Source: CAZJWR01 sp964549765
GTDB taxonomy: Bacteria; Zixibacteria; MSB-5A5; GN15; JAAZOE01
Assembly: GCA_964549765.1 (NCBI GenBank)
Contig: CAZJWR010000024.1
Coordinates: 1-49,240, forward strand
Length of the DNA: 49,240 bases
Direction of reading: 5' to 3'
Shown: positions 8,213 through 16,573 of the stretch, piece by piece
Position numbering within the stretch: the first letter of the stretch is position 1
Layout of the letters: each line of letters begins with the position of its first letter
Notes under the pieces: model-generated
What the model was told of the DNA's origin: nothing
Seen by the model: the letters and a program-made list of their open reading frames with translations, nothing else
Databases searched by the model: none
Translations under genes and position numbers: made by a program

Positions 8213-10168
8213 CTATGCCCGCGTTTCGTGCTTCTTGCGGAAATAATTGATCATGCCGCCGGAAAGCATCACCTCCACCTGACGATCCGACATGCTGTGC
8301 CGGGCCTTGTAGGTTTGATTCTTCGTCTTGTTCGTCACGGTGATATCGTGCCCTTTCTTGATCGCCGAACGGACGCCTCTGAGCGTCAACACATCTCCCT
8401 GATCGATCTTATCCCAGTCTTTCGGATCGGCAAACAGCAAGGGCAGGATGCCGAAATTGACCAGATTCTGGGCGTGGATACGTGCGAATCCTTTAGCTAA
8501 AACAACGTGTAATCCCAGATAGCGCGGCGCAAGAGCGGCATGTTCGCGGCTGGAGCCCTGACCGTAGTTTTTTCCGCCGACAACCAAAAATCCCTTGTCC
8601 TGATATTTCATCGCCCGTTCCGGAAAGCTTTCATCCACCTGCGTAAACACGAACCGACTGATTTCCTGGATGTTGCTCCGGAACGGCAGAACCCGGCTTC
8701 CCGCCGGCATGATCTCATCGGTAGAAATGTCGTCGCCGACCTTGAGCAGCACCGGGCCTTCGACGGCGTCGGATAATTCGTCGAATATCGGCAGGCTATG
8801 GATATTCGGACCTTTCTCCAATTCGTACACGGTGGCATCGTCAGACGGCGGGGGAGGAACCAGCATGTCCTTGTTGATGATAACCCGTTCCGGTTCGACG
8901 AATATGGGATAATCCGTATCGAGCGTGCGGGGATCGGTTATGACGCCGGTGAGGGCCGACGCCGTCGCCGTCTCGGGACTGCACAGGTAAACCGAATCCT
9001 CTTTCGTGCCGGATCGCCCGGGGAAATTGCGCGGGACGGTGCGCAGGCTGATGCGGCCGGTGGCGGGCGCCTGCCCCATGCCGATGCAGCCGTTGCATCC
9101 GGCCTGATGGATGCGTCCTCCGGCGTGCAGCAGTTTTCCCAGCAGTTTCATCTCCACCAGGTTTTCCTCGATCTGCCGTGAACTGGGATTGATGTCAAAC
9201 GACACCCGGTCGTGCACCTGCTTTCCGGCAACCATCAAAGCCGGAATCGCGAAGTCCCGAATGCCGGGATTGGCCGACGATCCGATCATAGCCTGATAGA
9301 TTTCCCTGCCGGCGACGTCGCGGACGGGGACGACGTTGCCGGGACTGCTGGGAAGTGCAATCAACGGTTCGAGCTTGGACAAGTCGATCTCATCGTGCTC
9401 ATCATACTCGGCGTCATCATCGGCGGAGAGTTCGACGAAGGCATCGTCGCGGGATTGCTGATGAAGAAACGCCAGCACGGCATGGTCCGACGGGAATACC
9501 GACGCCGTCGCGCCCAGCTCTGCGCCCATATTGGCGATGACATGACGATCCATCGCCGTCAGATGCTCCAAGCCGGGGCCGAAATACTCGATGATCTTGC
9601 CGATGCCGCCGCTGACGGTGTGGCGGCGGAGCATCTCCAGAATGATATCTTTGGCGCTGACCCAATCCGGCAACGATCCGGTCAGGCGCACGCCCATGAT
9701 CTTCGGCATGTTCACATAGAACGGCTCACCCGCCATCGCCCGCGCAACTTCCAAGCCGCCGGCGCCCATCGCCAGCATACCCAGCGACCCGGCGGCGCAG
9801 GTATGGCTGTCGGAACCGAGCAGCGTCTTGCCGGGGATGCCGAATCGCTCCATATGCACCGGATGGCTGACCCCATTGCCCGGCTTGCTGTACCAGAGGC
9901 CGAACCGTTTGCAGGCACTCCGCAGGAACAAATGATCGTCGGCGTTTTTGAAATCGGCCTGGATCAGGTTATGATCCACATATTGCGTCGATACTTCGGT
10001 TTTGACGCGTTTCAGATCCATCGCCTCCAGTTCCAGCATAACCATCGTACCGGTGGCGTCCTGCGTGAGCGTTTGATCTATTTTCAGCCCGATTTCTTCG
10101 CCCGTCTGCATATTTCCGGACACCAGGTGGCTTTCGATCAGTTTCTCCGCGACGTTCTTTCCCATCAT
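8213..10168 (-). CDS. Aconitate hydratase, Aquifex-type
   Basis: 651 aa, matching the shorter aconitase family often annotated as aconitate hydratase, Aquifex type, rather than AcnA or AcnB. It isomerises citrate and isocitrate in the TCA cycle. GSDSHTCAAGSLGMLAMGAGG and the swivel-domain GGKNYGQGSSREHAAL (substrate-binding Ser/Arg) are clear. AGCNGCIGMG supplies Cys358 and Cys361 as Fe-S ligands. The motif normally reading GSCTN reads GSSAN, placing Ser298 where the third ligand is expected. Two adjacent ATG codons (10168 and 10165) could start it. It converges on lpdA and lies 127 bp after the antiporter. The closely related homoaconitase/IPM isomerase families are less likely given the fused swivel domain. 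Confidence 0.88.
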   Translation of the reverse strand: MMGKNVAEKLIESHLVSGNMQTGEEIGLKIDQTLTQDATGTMVMLELEAMDLKRVKTEVSTQYVDHNLIQADFKNADDHLFLRSACKRFGLWYSKPGNGVSHPVHMERFGIPGKTLLGSDSHTCAAGSLGMLAMGAGGLEVARAMAGEPFYVNMPKIMGVRLTGSLPDWVSAKDIILEMLRRHTVSGGIGKIIEYFGPGLEHLTAMDRHVIANMGAELGATASVFPSDHAVLAFLHQQSRDDAFVELSADDDAEYDEHDEIDLSKLEPLIALPSSPGNVVPVRDVAGREIYQAMIGSSANPGIRDFAIPALMVAGKQVHDRVSFDINPSSRQIEENLVEMKLLGKLLHAGGRIHQAGCNGCIGMGQAPATGRISLRTVPRNFPGRSGTKEDSVYLCSPETATASALTGVITDPRTLDTDYPIFVEPERVIINKDMLVPPPPSDDATVYELEKGPNIHSLPIFDELSDAVEGPVLLKVGDDISTDEIMPAGSRVLPFRSNIQEISRFVFTQVDESFPERAMKYQDKGFLVVGGKNYGQGSSREHAALAPRYLGLHVVLAKGFARIHAQNLVNFGILPLLFADPKDWDKIDQGDVLTLRGVRSAIKKGHDITVTNKTKNQTYKARHSMSDRQVEVMLSGGMINYFRKKHETRA

Positions 10169-10295
10169 TGCACCAGCGCCTTCCCGGGGACCGCAACGTG
10201 TGTCGCAATCCCCCTATCGTATCCATGCTTTATTGTATAATGTACGGAATACGGCCACCCATTATTAATGATTTCGGAGGGGCGGCAGGGCGCAA

Positions 10296-11519
10296 TTACT
10301 CAGTTTGGGGAATTGCGCGGACATCGGCAATCAGCCATTTGACGATGACAATAAACAAACCGGTGAATACCAGATTCAGCGCCAACGAAAGCATGGCGAC
10401 GGTCAGGGGTGCGCCGCTGATCCCGTACGACAGGCTTATCGCCAGCACACCGGCCCCGACCTCGCCGCGGGGGAACATAGCGACGGCCACGGCCAGTCGC
10501 TCCCGCCAGCCCGCCTCTGCTCGATAGCAAAAGGCGGGAAACATCTTGCCGATATTGGATATCACCGTGACAATAACAACGTGCAGAGCGATGGTCGACC
10601 AACCGACATGCTGCCCGCCGGATTTCAACGAGATCACCGGCAGCGACAACCCTACGAGAATCATGAAGACAGCCGATACTCCGCTCGAAATCCTCTGCTC
10701 GGAAGGGTCCTCCGGCCCCTCTTGATGCCCGGGCCGAGCGTCGTCGACGTGCGGATTATGTCCGGGAGGACGCGCCAGCATACATCCCATCACAAAGGCC
10801 GGGAGAAGCACTTCAATATGAATGGGAACGACCTCGTCGAACGGAATACCGCCCATCACCAGCGGTAGATGTTTGCTGGCCAGGTATATGCCGTGCGAGA
10901 CGATTGTCACCACGGCAGCGTATAGCATGACCCACGGCCATGAAACGGGAAGCCGCCATGCATGCAGGTACCTCCATGCCAGCCAGAGCATGATAATCAT
11001 GACGATGATGATCACCCAGAGCTGCCAGCGGAAGCCGACAATCAGAATTTTCAACGGTATCATCAGCAGCACCGTGTCAAAATCATCGAAGATCGCCAAA
11101 ACACGGGCTTTCCTAAATACCCATGTTGCCGAAAGGCCGCCCGCTGCGAGCATCGAGAAGAGGACGCCGGCCGAAGTCGGCGCGGCGAAACGGGATGCCA
11201 GAAGCGACTCTTTCCAAACGTCCCATGATCCCGCCGCACCCGACGGCCCGAGGACGAAGACAAAATACAGGGCGCAAAATATCCAGGGAAAACCGGCAGC
11301 CGTCGCCGCCACCACATAGTCCCAGCCATACTTCCGGGGATTCCTCTTGTCAATTTCAAATTCATAGCCGACATGGATCATGATGAACGAAAGGCAGAAC
11401 ATGGTGAGCAGTTGAATGCCCGGACGAGCCGCCTCATAGCCGGATAGGAAGCCGGGCAGAAATTGGGAGCCGACCAGTCCCAGGATAAGGAGCACCGAAT
11501 ATACAATAATTGCACGCAT
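10296..11519 (-). CDS. Sodium/proton antiporter-like integral membrane protein
   Basis: About 407 aa with roughly 11-12 hydrophobic helices in the pattern of the monovalent cation:proton antiporter superfamily. The stretch SRFAAPTSAGVLFSML corresponds to the broken helix that usually holds the conserved Pro/Ser of these carriers. A charged cytoplasmic loop (ARPGHQEGPEDPSEQR) splits the helices. I prefer the ATG at 11519; an in-frame TTG three codons earlier is possible, and neither has a good ribosome binding site. A TATATT element lies about 12 bases before the TTG, so the transcript may have almost no leader. The ion is not determinable. It is the last ion gene of the minus-strand cluster before the aconitase gene. 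Confidence 0.72.
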   Translation of the reverse strand: MRAIIVYSVLLILGLVGSQFLPGFLSGYEAARPGIQLLTMFCLSFIMIHVGYEFEIDKRNPRKYGWDYVVAATAAGFPWIFCALYFVFVLGPSGAAGSWDVWKESLLASRFAAPTSAGVLFSMLAAGGLSATWVFRKARVLAIFDDFDTVLLMIPLKILIVGFRWQLWVIIIVMIIMLWLAWRYLHAWRLPVSWPWVMLYAAVVTIVSHGIYLASKHLPLVMGGIPFDEVVPIHIEVLLPAFVMGCMLARPPGHNPHVDDARPGHQEGPEDPSEQRISSGVSAVFMILVGLSLPVISLKSGGQHVGWSTIALHVVIVTVISNIGKMFPAFCYRAEAGWRERLAVAVAMFPRGEVGAGVLAISLSYGISGAPLTVAMLSLALNLVFTGLFIVIVKWLIADVRAIPQTE

Positions 11520-11616
11520 GTTCGACAATGCAACATAGAGAATATATAGTTACGGCGGAATTTAAATCAGGGCCGTTCTGAGAGCAAGCTTCTTTTAAGC
11601 TTCGGCCATCCTCATT

Positions 11617-12639
11617 TTATTCAGCCCCGGCGCGGGTGACGATTCCGCGCAGGAGACGGCCCAGGATGTCGGCGCCCGTAATTATCTGCCGATGTTCTTT
11701 ATCCCATAGTAGAATGATATCTTTGTCGATCACATCATCGGCCGGATGGACGGGTTTGACCTCGAGCTTCCAGACGATCTCGCCCAACTGCGTCTGCCCG
11801 TCATAGATGATCAGGGGTCGGTGGCAGTAGTCATACGGATTGAGGTGGCCGGGTTCAAAAAGCGCCTCGCGCAGGAATCCGTCGGCGTCCAGAATGAATT
11901 GCGGGGCACCCTCCGGATCGGTTATGATGACCCATTTTTTCCGTGAAGCCTGCACCTGTTGACAAAACCGGTCGGACGGGCCAGGTGTAATCGCGGGGAA
12001 TACCGGACGATCGTTTTCGATCGGCAGCGCGATGATGCTGCGGGGATCGACCGGCTCGCCTTCCTGGGAAATCGGCAGGTCATCCAGAGACAGAAAATTC
12101 AGCGCCCCCAATCCTTCGAAACGGTCGACATCGCTTTCGGCCGCTTCGACATGCCGGCGGATCACTTCGCGAAAATCCCGTTCCCGAAAATATTGGATAC
12201 CTTCGCCCCCAAGCCACCAGTCGAGGATTTTAGCCGCCGGTTTGGCAACCGGGTATAGGATAAACTGATACAATCGGAGCATCGGTGTCAACTTCGAGGC
12301 CATTCGGAGCGCATGTCGCGAAAAATACGCCTGAGGAAATATCTCGCCCACGAATGTGATCACCACCGTGGCGAAAACAAAGGCGCTCACTCCGGCCAGC
12401 ACGGAATTGGCCAGAATGGCCAGGAGGGTGTTGACCGCCACGTTGCCCCATAAGATCGTCGTCAGGAGGAAATGAGGGTCGCGACGCAGCGCCAAAACTC
12501 TGGCAGCGTCGCCGTTTCCTGACCCGGCCCCGATTTCCAGACGCAACCGGGTGACACCGAAAACAGCCAGATTGAGGCCGGAGAACATCGCCGATTGCGT
12601 GAGGCAGAAAACAATTCCAATCCACGTTAAGGCTTCCAT
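11617..12639 (-). CDS. CNNM/CorC-family DUF21 membrane protein
   Basis: 340 aa. The N-terminal part (about residues 1-150) has three to four membrane helices with NLAVFGVTRLRLEIGA and TFVGEIFPQAYFSRHA, typical of the DUF21 transmembrane domain of CNNM/CorC proteins (Mg2+ or Co2+ efflux, formerly called hemolysins). The C-terminal 180 residues take the place of the usual paired CBS domains but show only weak similarity, so the CBS unit may be degenerate. ATG at 12639 is used, with AGGTG nine bases upstream; the open frame extends 127 codons further, but that extension overlaps the channel gene and is low-complexity shadow. It follows the glutamate-receptor-like channel gene by 16 bp, so the two are probably co-expressed. 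Confidence 0.78.
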   Translation of the reverse strand: MEALTWIGIVFCLTQSAMFSGLNLAVFGVTRLRLEIGAGSGNGDAARVLALRRDPHFLLTTILWGNVAVNTLLAILANSVLAGVSAFVFATVVITFVGEIFPQAYFSRHALRMASKLTPMLRLYQFILYPVAKPAAKILDWWLGGEGIQYFRERDFREVIRRHVEAAESDVDRFEGLGALNFLSLDDLPISQEGEPVDPRSIIALPIENDRPVFPAITPGPSDRFCQQVQASRKKWVIITDPEGAPQFILDADGFLREALFEPGHLNPYDYCHRPLIIYDGQTQLGEIVWKLEVKPVHPADDVIDKDIILLWDKEHRQIITGADILGRLLRGIVTRAGAE

Positions 12640-12655
12640 AGCGCACCTATTCCCT

Positions 12656-13744
12656 TTACTCCGATTTGCCGAGGTACCGTTCAAGGATGGTATGCCAGAT
12701 CGGTTCCGATGTGATATCCAGCAGGGAGCGATTGAGCGGCTCCTGCAGGTTACTGCCCTGCGGCAGGCCGATGGCATAATCCTGACGGCCGAACGTCCGG
12801 GGGAGGACATATATCCGGCCCTTGAAGTCGGTCTCGGCCATATACTGCAGGATGGGCGCATCATAGACGACCGCATCGATACCGTCCTCGGCGACGGCGT
12901 CCAACGCTCCGGCAAGTGTATTATATCCTTCATAGCGGATGTGCCGTTCATCGAGATATCCGGCGCTGGTCGTTCCCGCAACCGTCCCGACGCGAACCTG
13001 GGGCAGGTCGGCCGGTCCACTGATCTTGGATTCCAGCGTCGTCAGGGTCAACGTGGTCGTGATCGCAGCCGTGAAGCTGGAAATGATGATGATCCCGGCG
13101 AACATCCAGATAAGGCCCAGCACCCGGCCCAAAAACGTCCGGGGCGCCTTGTCGCCGTATCCGACCGTCGTCATCGTCACCGCCGACCACCAAAACCCGG
13201 ACCCGATACCGGAGGCTGCGCTGCCGCCGAATTGATTCGGATTACGCTTCCGTTCCACCAACCAGACCAGCACGCCGACGATGAAAAGCAGCAGCGCCAG
13301 CGATCCCGCCACACGAAGAAACTGCGGCGACACGAATCGTTTCAGGGCGTAGACCCAATTCTTGCGGTTTGAGGGAGATGCGGCGATGCTCAGGCCCGTG
13401 CTATAGAACGGCTGGGTGAAATCGATCACCTTTTCGCGATCGGCGGTGACGGTGATGGCGGCCACGGCCAGGTCAAGGCTGCCGTCCTGCAGTCCCGTCA
13501 GCAATTCACTCAGGTCACGCTCCTCGAATCGATACGTATAGTGAAGCTCCTCGGCCATCCGCCGCCACAGGTCGATGCTGATGCCGCTGTATTTACCGGC
13601 GGCCGACTTGATGACGAAAGGCGGGGTCGATTTTGTCCCCACGATCAGCGTTTTGTTTTTTGCCTCGGGCGCACCCTGCACATGAGCATAAGACATGAAT
13701 ATCATGCCCAGAACCGATGCAATAATGCATGTTATCCGCCGCAT
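12656..13744 (-). CDS. Prokaryotic ionotropic glutamate receptor-like K+ channel (GluR0 type)
   Basis: 362 aa. A signal peptide (1-24) precedes a periplasmic amino-acid-binding fold split in two: lobe 1 about 32-125 (LAVAAITVTADREKVIDFTQPF) and lobe 2 about 240-360 (VRVGTVAGTTSAGY). Inserted between the lobes is a K+-channel pore: helix 144-163, pore loop 185-200 with selectivity filter TVGYGD at 193-198, helix 208-230. This is the plan of Synechocystis GluR0, a ligand-gated potassium channel. The motif ISSFTAAITTTLTL after the pore parallels the SYTANLAAF gating motif of animal receptors. GAGG precedes the ATG. The ligand is unknown. It sits directly upstream of the CNNM gene in the ion cluster. 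Confidence 0.9.
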   Translation of the reverse strand: MRRITCIIASVLGMIFMSYAHVQGAPEAKNKTLIVGTKSTPPFVIKSAAGKYSGISIDLWRRMAEELHYTYRFEERDLSELLTGLQDGSLDLAVAAITVTADREKVIDFTQPFYSTGLSIAASPSNRKNWVYALKRFVSPQFLRVAGSLALLLFIVGVLVWLVERKRNPNQFGGSAASGIGSGFWWSAVTMTTVGYGDKAPRTFLGRVLGLIWMFAGIIIISSFTAAITTTLTLTTLESKISGPADLPQVRVGTVAGTTSAGYLDERHIRYEGYNTLAGALDAVAEDGIDAVVYDAPILQYMAETDFKGRIYVLPRTFGRQDYAIGLPQGSNLQEPLNRSLLDITSEPIWHTILERYLGKSE

Positions 13745-13824
13745 AACTGCCTCACTTTATCCCGCATATTCCTCCACTCCCACATTCATCGCTCTGACAC
13801 CGCGATACCGTATGGTTGAAAGCA

Positions 13825-14730
13825 TCAGCCTGCCGACGCATCGTCGTTCCGTTCCGTGGCAACATGCAGCGGGGGCGCCTGGCCGGCTTTGTCCTGACCC
13901 ATATAGACGGTCATATGCGGGAAGGGGATTTCGATATTCCGTTCGTCGAACGCCTTCTTGAGACGCCGGTTGAATTCACGTCCTATCCGCCATTGTGTGA
14001 TCGGTTTGGTCTTGATCCGGGCCTTGATGATGACAGCCGAGTCGGCGAACTGATCGAGACCGAGCATTTCGATATCATCCAGTATATCGTCGGCGTAGTC
14101 GGGGTCCTTGCGGATATCGGCCCCAACGGCTTTGACAACATCCATCACCTCATCGACGTCCTCGCGATAGGCGACGCCGATGTCAAAGACATACTGCGAA
14201 TATTCCTTGGTCATATTGGTGACGACGTCGATGTGGCCGTTGCGGATATAGTGGACGCTGCCGGCGAGGTCACGCAGGACTACCATGCGAAGGTTGACCT
14301 TTTCCACGACGCCCCCTTTCCCGGCCACGTTGATCACGTCGCCGACGCGGATCTGGTCTTCGAGGAGAATGAAAAAACCGCTGATGATGTCCTGCACCAG
14401 CTGCTGCGAGCCGAAACCGACGGCGACCCCGACGATCCCGGCGGCAGCCAGAATCGGGCCGATTTGTATACCGAATTCCCCCAGAATCATGATGATCGCG
14501 ACCAGCAGGATGGTGATACTACTGATGTACCGGATAAGCGAGCTGAGGGTGTCGGCCCGTTTCTGCATCTCGACTTCCTTGATTCCCTTCCTGACCGTCC
14601 CGAAGACCCGATCAGATAGCATCCGGGCGATTTTCAGGGCCGCGAACGTCAGAATGATAATGACGAGGAGTTTCGGGCCGTGATCGACCAGCCATTGCAG
14701 CACCGGCCGGGTAATCGATTGGATATCCAT
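13825..14730 (-). CDS. Small-conductance mechanosensitive channel, MscS family
   Basis: 301 aa. Two to three N-terminal helices lead into the MscS pore helix and beta domain, seen as AAAGIVGVAVGFGSQQLVQDIISGFFILLEDQIRVGDVI. The alpha/beta cytoplasmic domain ends near NIEIPFPHMTVYMG, the classic MscS end. The channel opens on membrane tension and releases solutes after hypo-osmotic shock. An excellent GGAGGT ribosome binding site lies five bases before the ATG. It is 49 bp after tamA and 80 bp before the glutamate-receptor-like channel gene, inside the same-strand envelope/ion cluster. Confidence 0.95.
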   Translation of the reverse strand: MDIQSITRPVLQWLVDHGPKLLVIIILTFAALKIARMLSDRVFGTVRKGIKEVEMQKRADTLSSLIRYISSITILLVAIIMILGEFGIQIGPILAAAGIVGVAVGFGSQQLVQDIISGFFILLEDQIRVGDVINVAGKGGVVEKVNLRMVVLRDLAGSVHYIRNGHIDVVTNMTKEYSQYVFDIGVAYREDVDEVMDVVKAVGADIRKDPDYADDILDDIEMLGLDQFADSAVIIKARIKTKPITQWRIGREFNRRLKKAFDERNIEIPFPHMTVYMGQDKAGQAPPLHVATERNDDASAG

Positions 14731-14779
14731 TAATACCTCCCTGAATGTTCCAGTTCCATGAATCCTCGTGGGAAACAGG

Positions 14780-16573
14780 TCAGAACGCCTGCCCCATGCT
14801 GAAATATAGTTTCATACGCGATTCGCCGGGAAGCTTGTCGAGATTGACGCCGAGGTCGAGCCGCAGGATCCCCAGCGGCGTGTTGACGCGGAAACCGGCG
14901 CCCGATGCCGACCGGATATCGGTGAACACGAAATCGGTTATGTTCGGCCAGATGTTTCCGGCGTCGACGAATACGACGCCGCCGAACATCTTGTAGATCG
15001 TCTGGCGAAGTTCGACGACATGCCAGACGATTTTGAATTTTCCTCCGATGGGATCGCCGTCGGTGTCCAATGGGCCGAGCAGTTGATAACCATATCCCCG
15101 CACAGAACCCGGCCCGCCGGCGTAGAACCGCTCATTGAGGGGAATTTCTTTGGAGCCGCCGAAATAATCCATCCAGCCGAACTCGAAGGCGAAGGCGAGA
15201 ATGGTATGGCGGGTCCATGGATAAAAGTATTTCCAATTGAAGAGCGTGCGAGCGAACGTGTTGCTTCCTTTCAAAAACGCGCCGGCCAACTCGTTGCTCT
15301 CCTCGACATACATGCCCCGGGTCGGATTGAAGAGATCGTCCCGGGTGTCGTTTATGAATGAAAACGTAAGACTGCGGATATCGGCCTTAAAATCCTTGAT
15401 CGGTTCCTGCACCTTCACCCGGCTTAACACGTCGTGTTCCACTCGCAGTGTCACCTGGGCCGTGGCATGCCTGCGAATCGTGCGCCCGACGGTGAGTCGC
15501 CCGCCCATGCTGCTCAGGTTGTATCCCGGTTCATTGAGGAACTCATACATGACGTTCAGGTCGGTTCGCCAGCGCGATCCGAACGTCCGCGGCTCGGTAA
15601 ACGAAGCCTCGATCGCGCGCCGGATAAAACTCCCGCTGACGGTGCCGCCGACCTGCCGCCCCGTTCCGGCCAGGTTACGAGTAAAAAGTGCAATTGAACC
15701 GCGCAATTTATCCACCGAGCCGTATCCCACGGCGAGGTTGAATTCGCTGTTGAGTTTTTCCTTGAGGTCGACGAGGATGTCGCGGCCGGTCGAGTCGGCC
15801 GTTGTACCGGCCACGGGGCGGATGAAGACGCTTTCGAACAACCCGGTCTGATACAGCCGCCGTTGCGATTCCAGCAGCTTCGAATAGTGCACGATTTCAC
15901 CACGCGTGAAAAGCAATTCGCGTGTCACAACGTTGCGGTGGGTCTTGTCCAGACCCGTCATCCGGATACTATCGATGTGTGCCTGGTATCGCTCGGTAAC
16001 GGTGAAATCGATCATGGCCAGATGTGTCTCCGTGTTGATCTTGATACCCGGGGCGACGGCGGCGTCAAGATAGCCGCGCTCGGCGTACATGCCGAGCATC
16101 TCCAGCATACCGTTCTCCACGGCGTTTCGTTTGAATGGATCGCCGATATTAAGTTTGACCTTCGACAATAGAGCCGAGTCGGAAAAGACGGTGTTGTTGA
16201 ATACCGTCATACCCTCGACACGGGTGACCTCTCCCTCCTTGATCCCGATGGAGATATTCACGCTGTTGGCGGCAGTGTCAATGCTGATCGAGGTATCGGT
16301 TATCGCCGCCTCGAGATATCCGTTCTGCTTGTAGAATCCGACCAAATTATTAAGATCGTCGTCGAAAACGCTGCGGAAGAACCGATGTGTCCGAAGAAAT
16401 CCGGACGCGCGGGTAACCATGACGCCTTTCAACCGGTCGGCGCTGAAGGCATGATTGCCGGTAATAATAATGCTTTTCGCCTCGGGCCTTTGGTCGTTAT
16501 CCGCTCGTGCCGGGATGCACGTCAGGAAAACGAGAATCGCCACCCGAATAATTGTAAAAACGCGTCGAGTCAT
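14780..16573 (-). CDS. tamA: TamA-like Omp85 outer-membrane assembly protein
   Basis: 597 aa. A signal peptide (about 1-25) is followed by three POTRA-type repeats (about 30-270), each starting with a pattern such as SIIITGNHAFS, VEGMTVFNNTVFS or SIRMTGLDKTH. A C-terminal 16-strand barrel follows. The barrel carries GPGSVRGYGYQLLGP, the conserved VRGY loop of the Omp85 family, and ends in phenylalanine (FSMGQAF), a canonical outer-membrane beta signal. TamA and TamB help move lipids or autotransporter-like proteins to the outer membrane. Its ATG overlaps the tamB stop (ATGA), implying translational coupling. BamA is the alternative, but three POTRAs and the tamB partner favour TamA. Confidence 0.9.
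   Translation of the reverse strand: MTRRVFTIIRVAILVFLTCIPARADNDQRPEAKSIIITGNHAFSADRLKGVMVTRASGFLRTHRFFRSVFDDDLNNLVGFYKQNGYLEAAITDTSISIDTAANSVNISIGIKEGEVTRVEGMTVFNNTVFSDSALLSKVKLNIGDPFKRNAVENGMLEMLGMYAERGYLDAAVAPGIKINTETHLAMIDFTVTERYQAHIDSIRMTGLDKTHRNVVTRELLFTRGEIVHYSKLLESQRRLYQTGLFESVFIRPVAGTTADSTGRDILVDLKEKLNSEFNLAVGYGSVDKLRGSIALFTRNLAGTGRQVGGTVSGSFIRRAIEASFTEPRTFGSRWRTDLNVMYEFLNEPGYNLSSMGGRLTVGRTIRRHATAQVTLRVEHDVLSRVKVQEPIKDFKADIRSLTFSFINDTRDDLFNPTRGMYVEESNELAGAFLKGSNTFARTLFNWKYFYPWTRHTILAFAFEFGWMDYFGGSKEIPLNERFYAGGPGSVRGYGYQLLGPLDTDGDPIGGKFKIVWHVVELRQTIYKMFGGVVFVDAGNIWPNITDFVFTDIRSASGAGFRVNTPLGILRLDLGVNLDKLPGESRMKLYFSMGQAF

Noticed and set aside
9212..10240. 342-codon plus-strand frame inside the aconitase gene
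   Set aside because: Shadow of the aconitase coding strand; no family resemblance.
12640..13020. N-terminal 127-codon extension of the CNNM protein
   Set aside because: It overlaps the channel gene and is Arg/Ser-rich shadow sequence; the ATG at 12639 has a ribosome binding site and starts the first helix.
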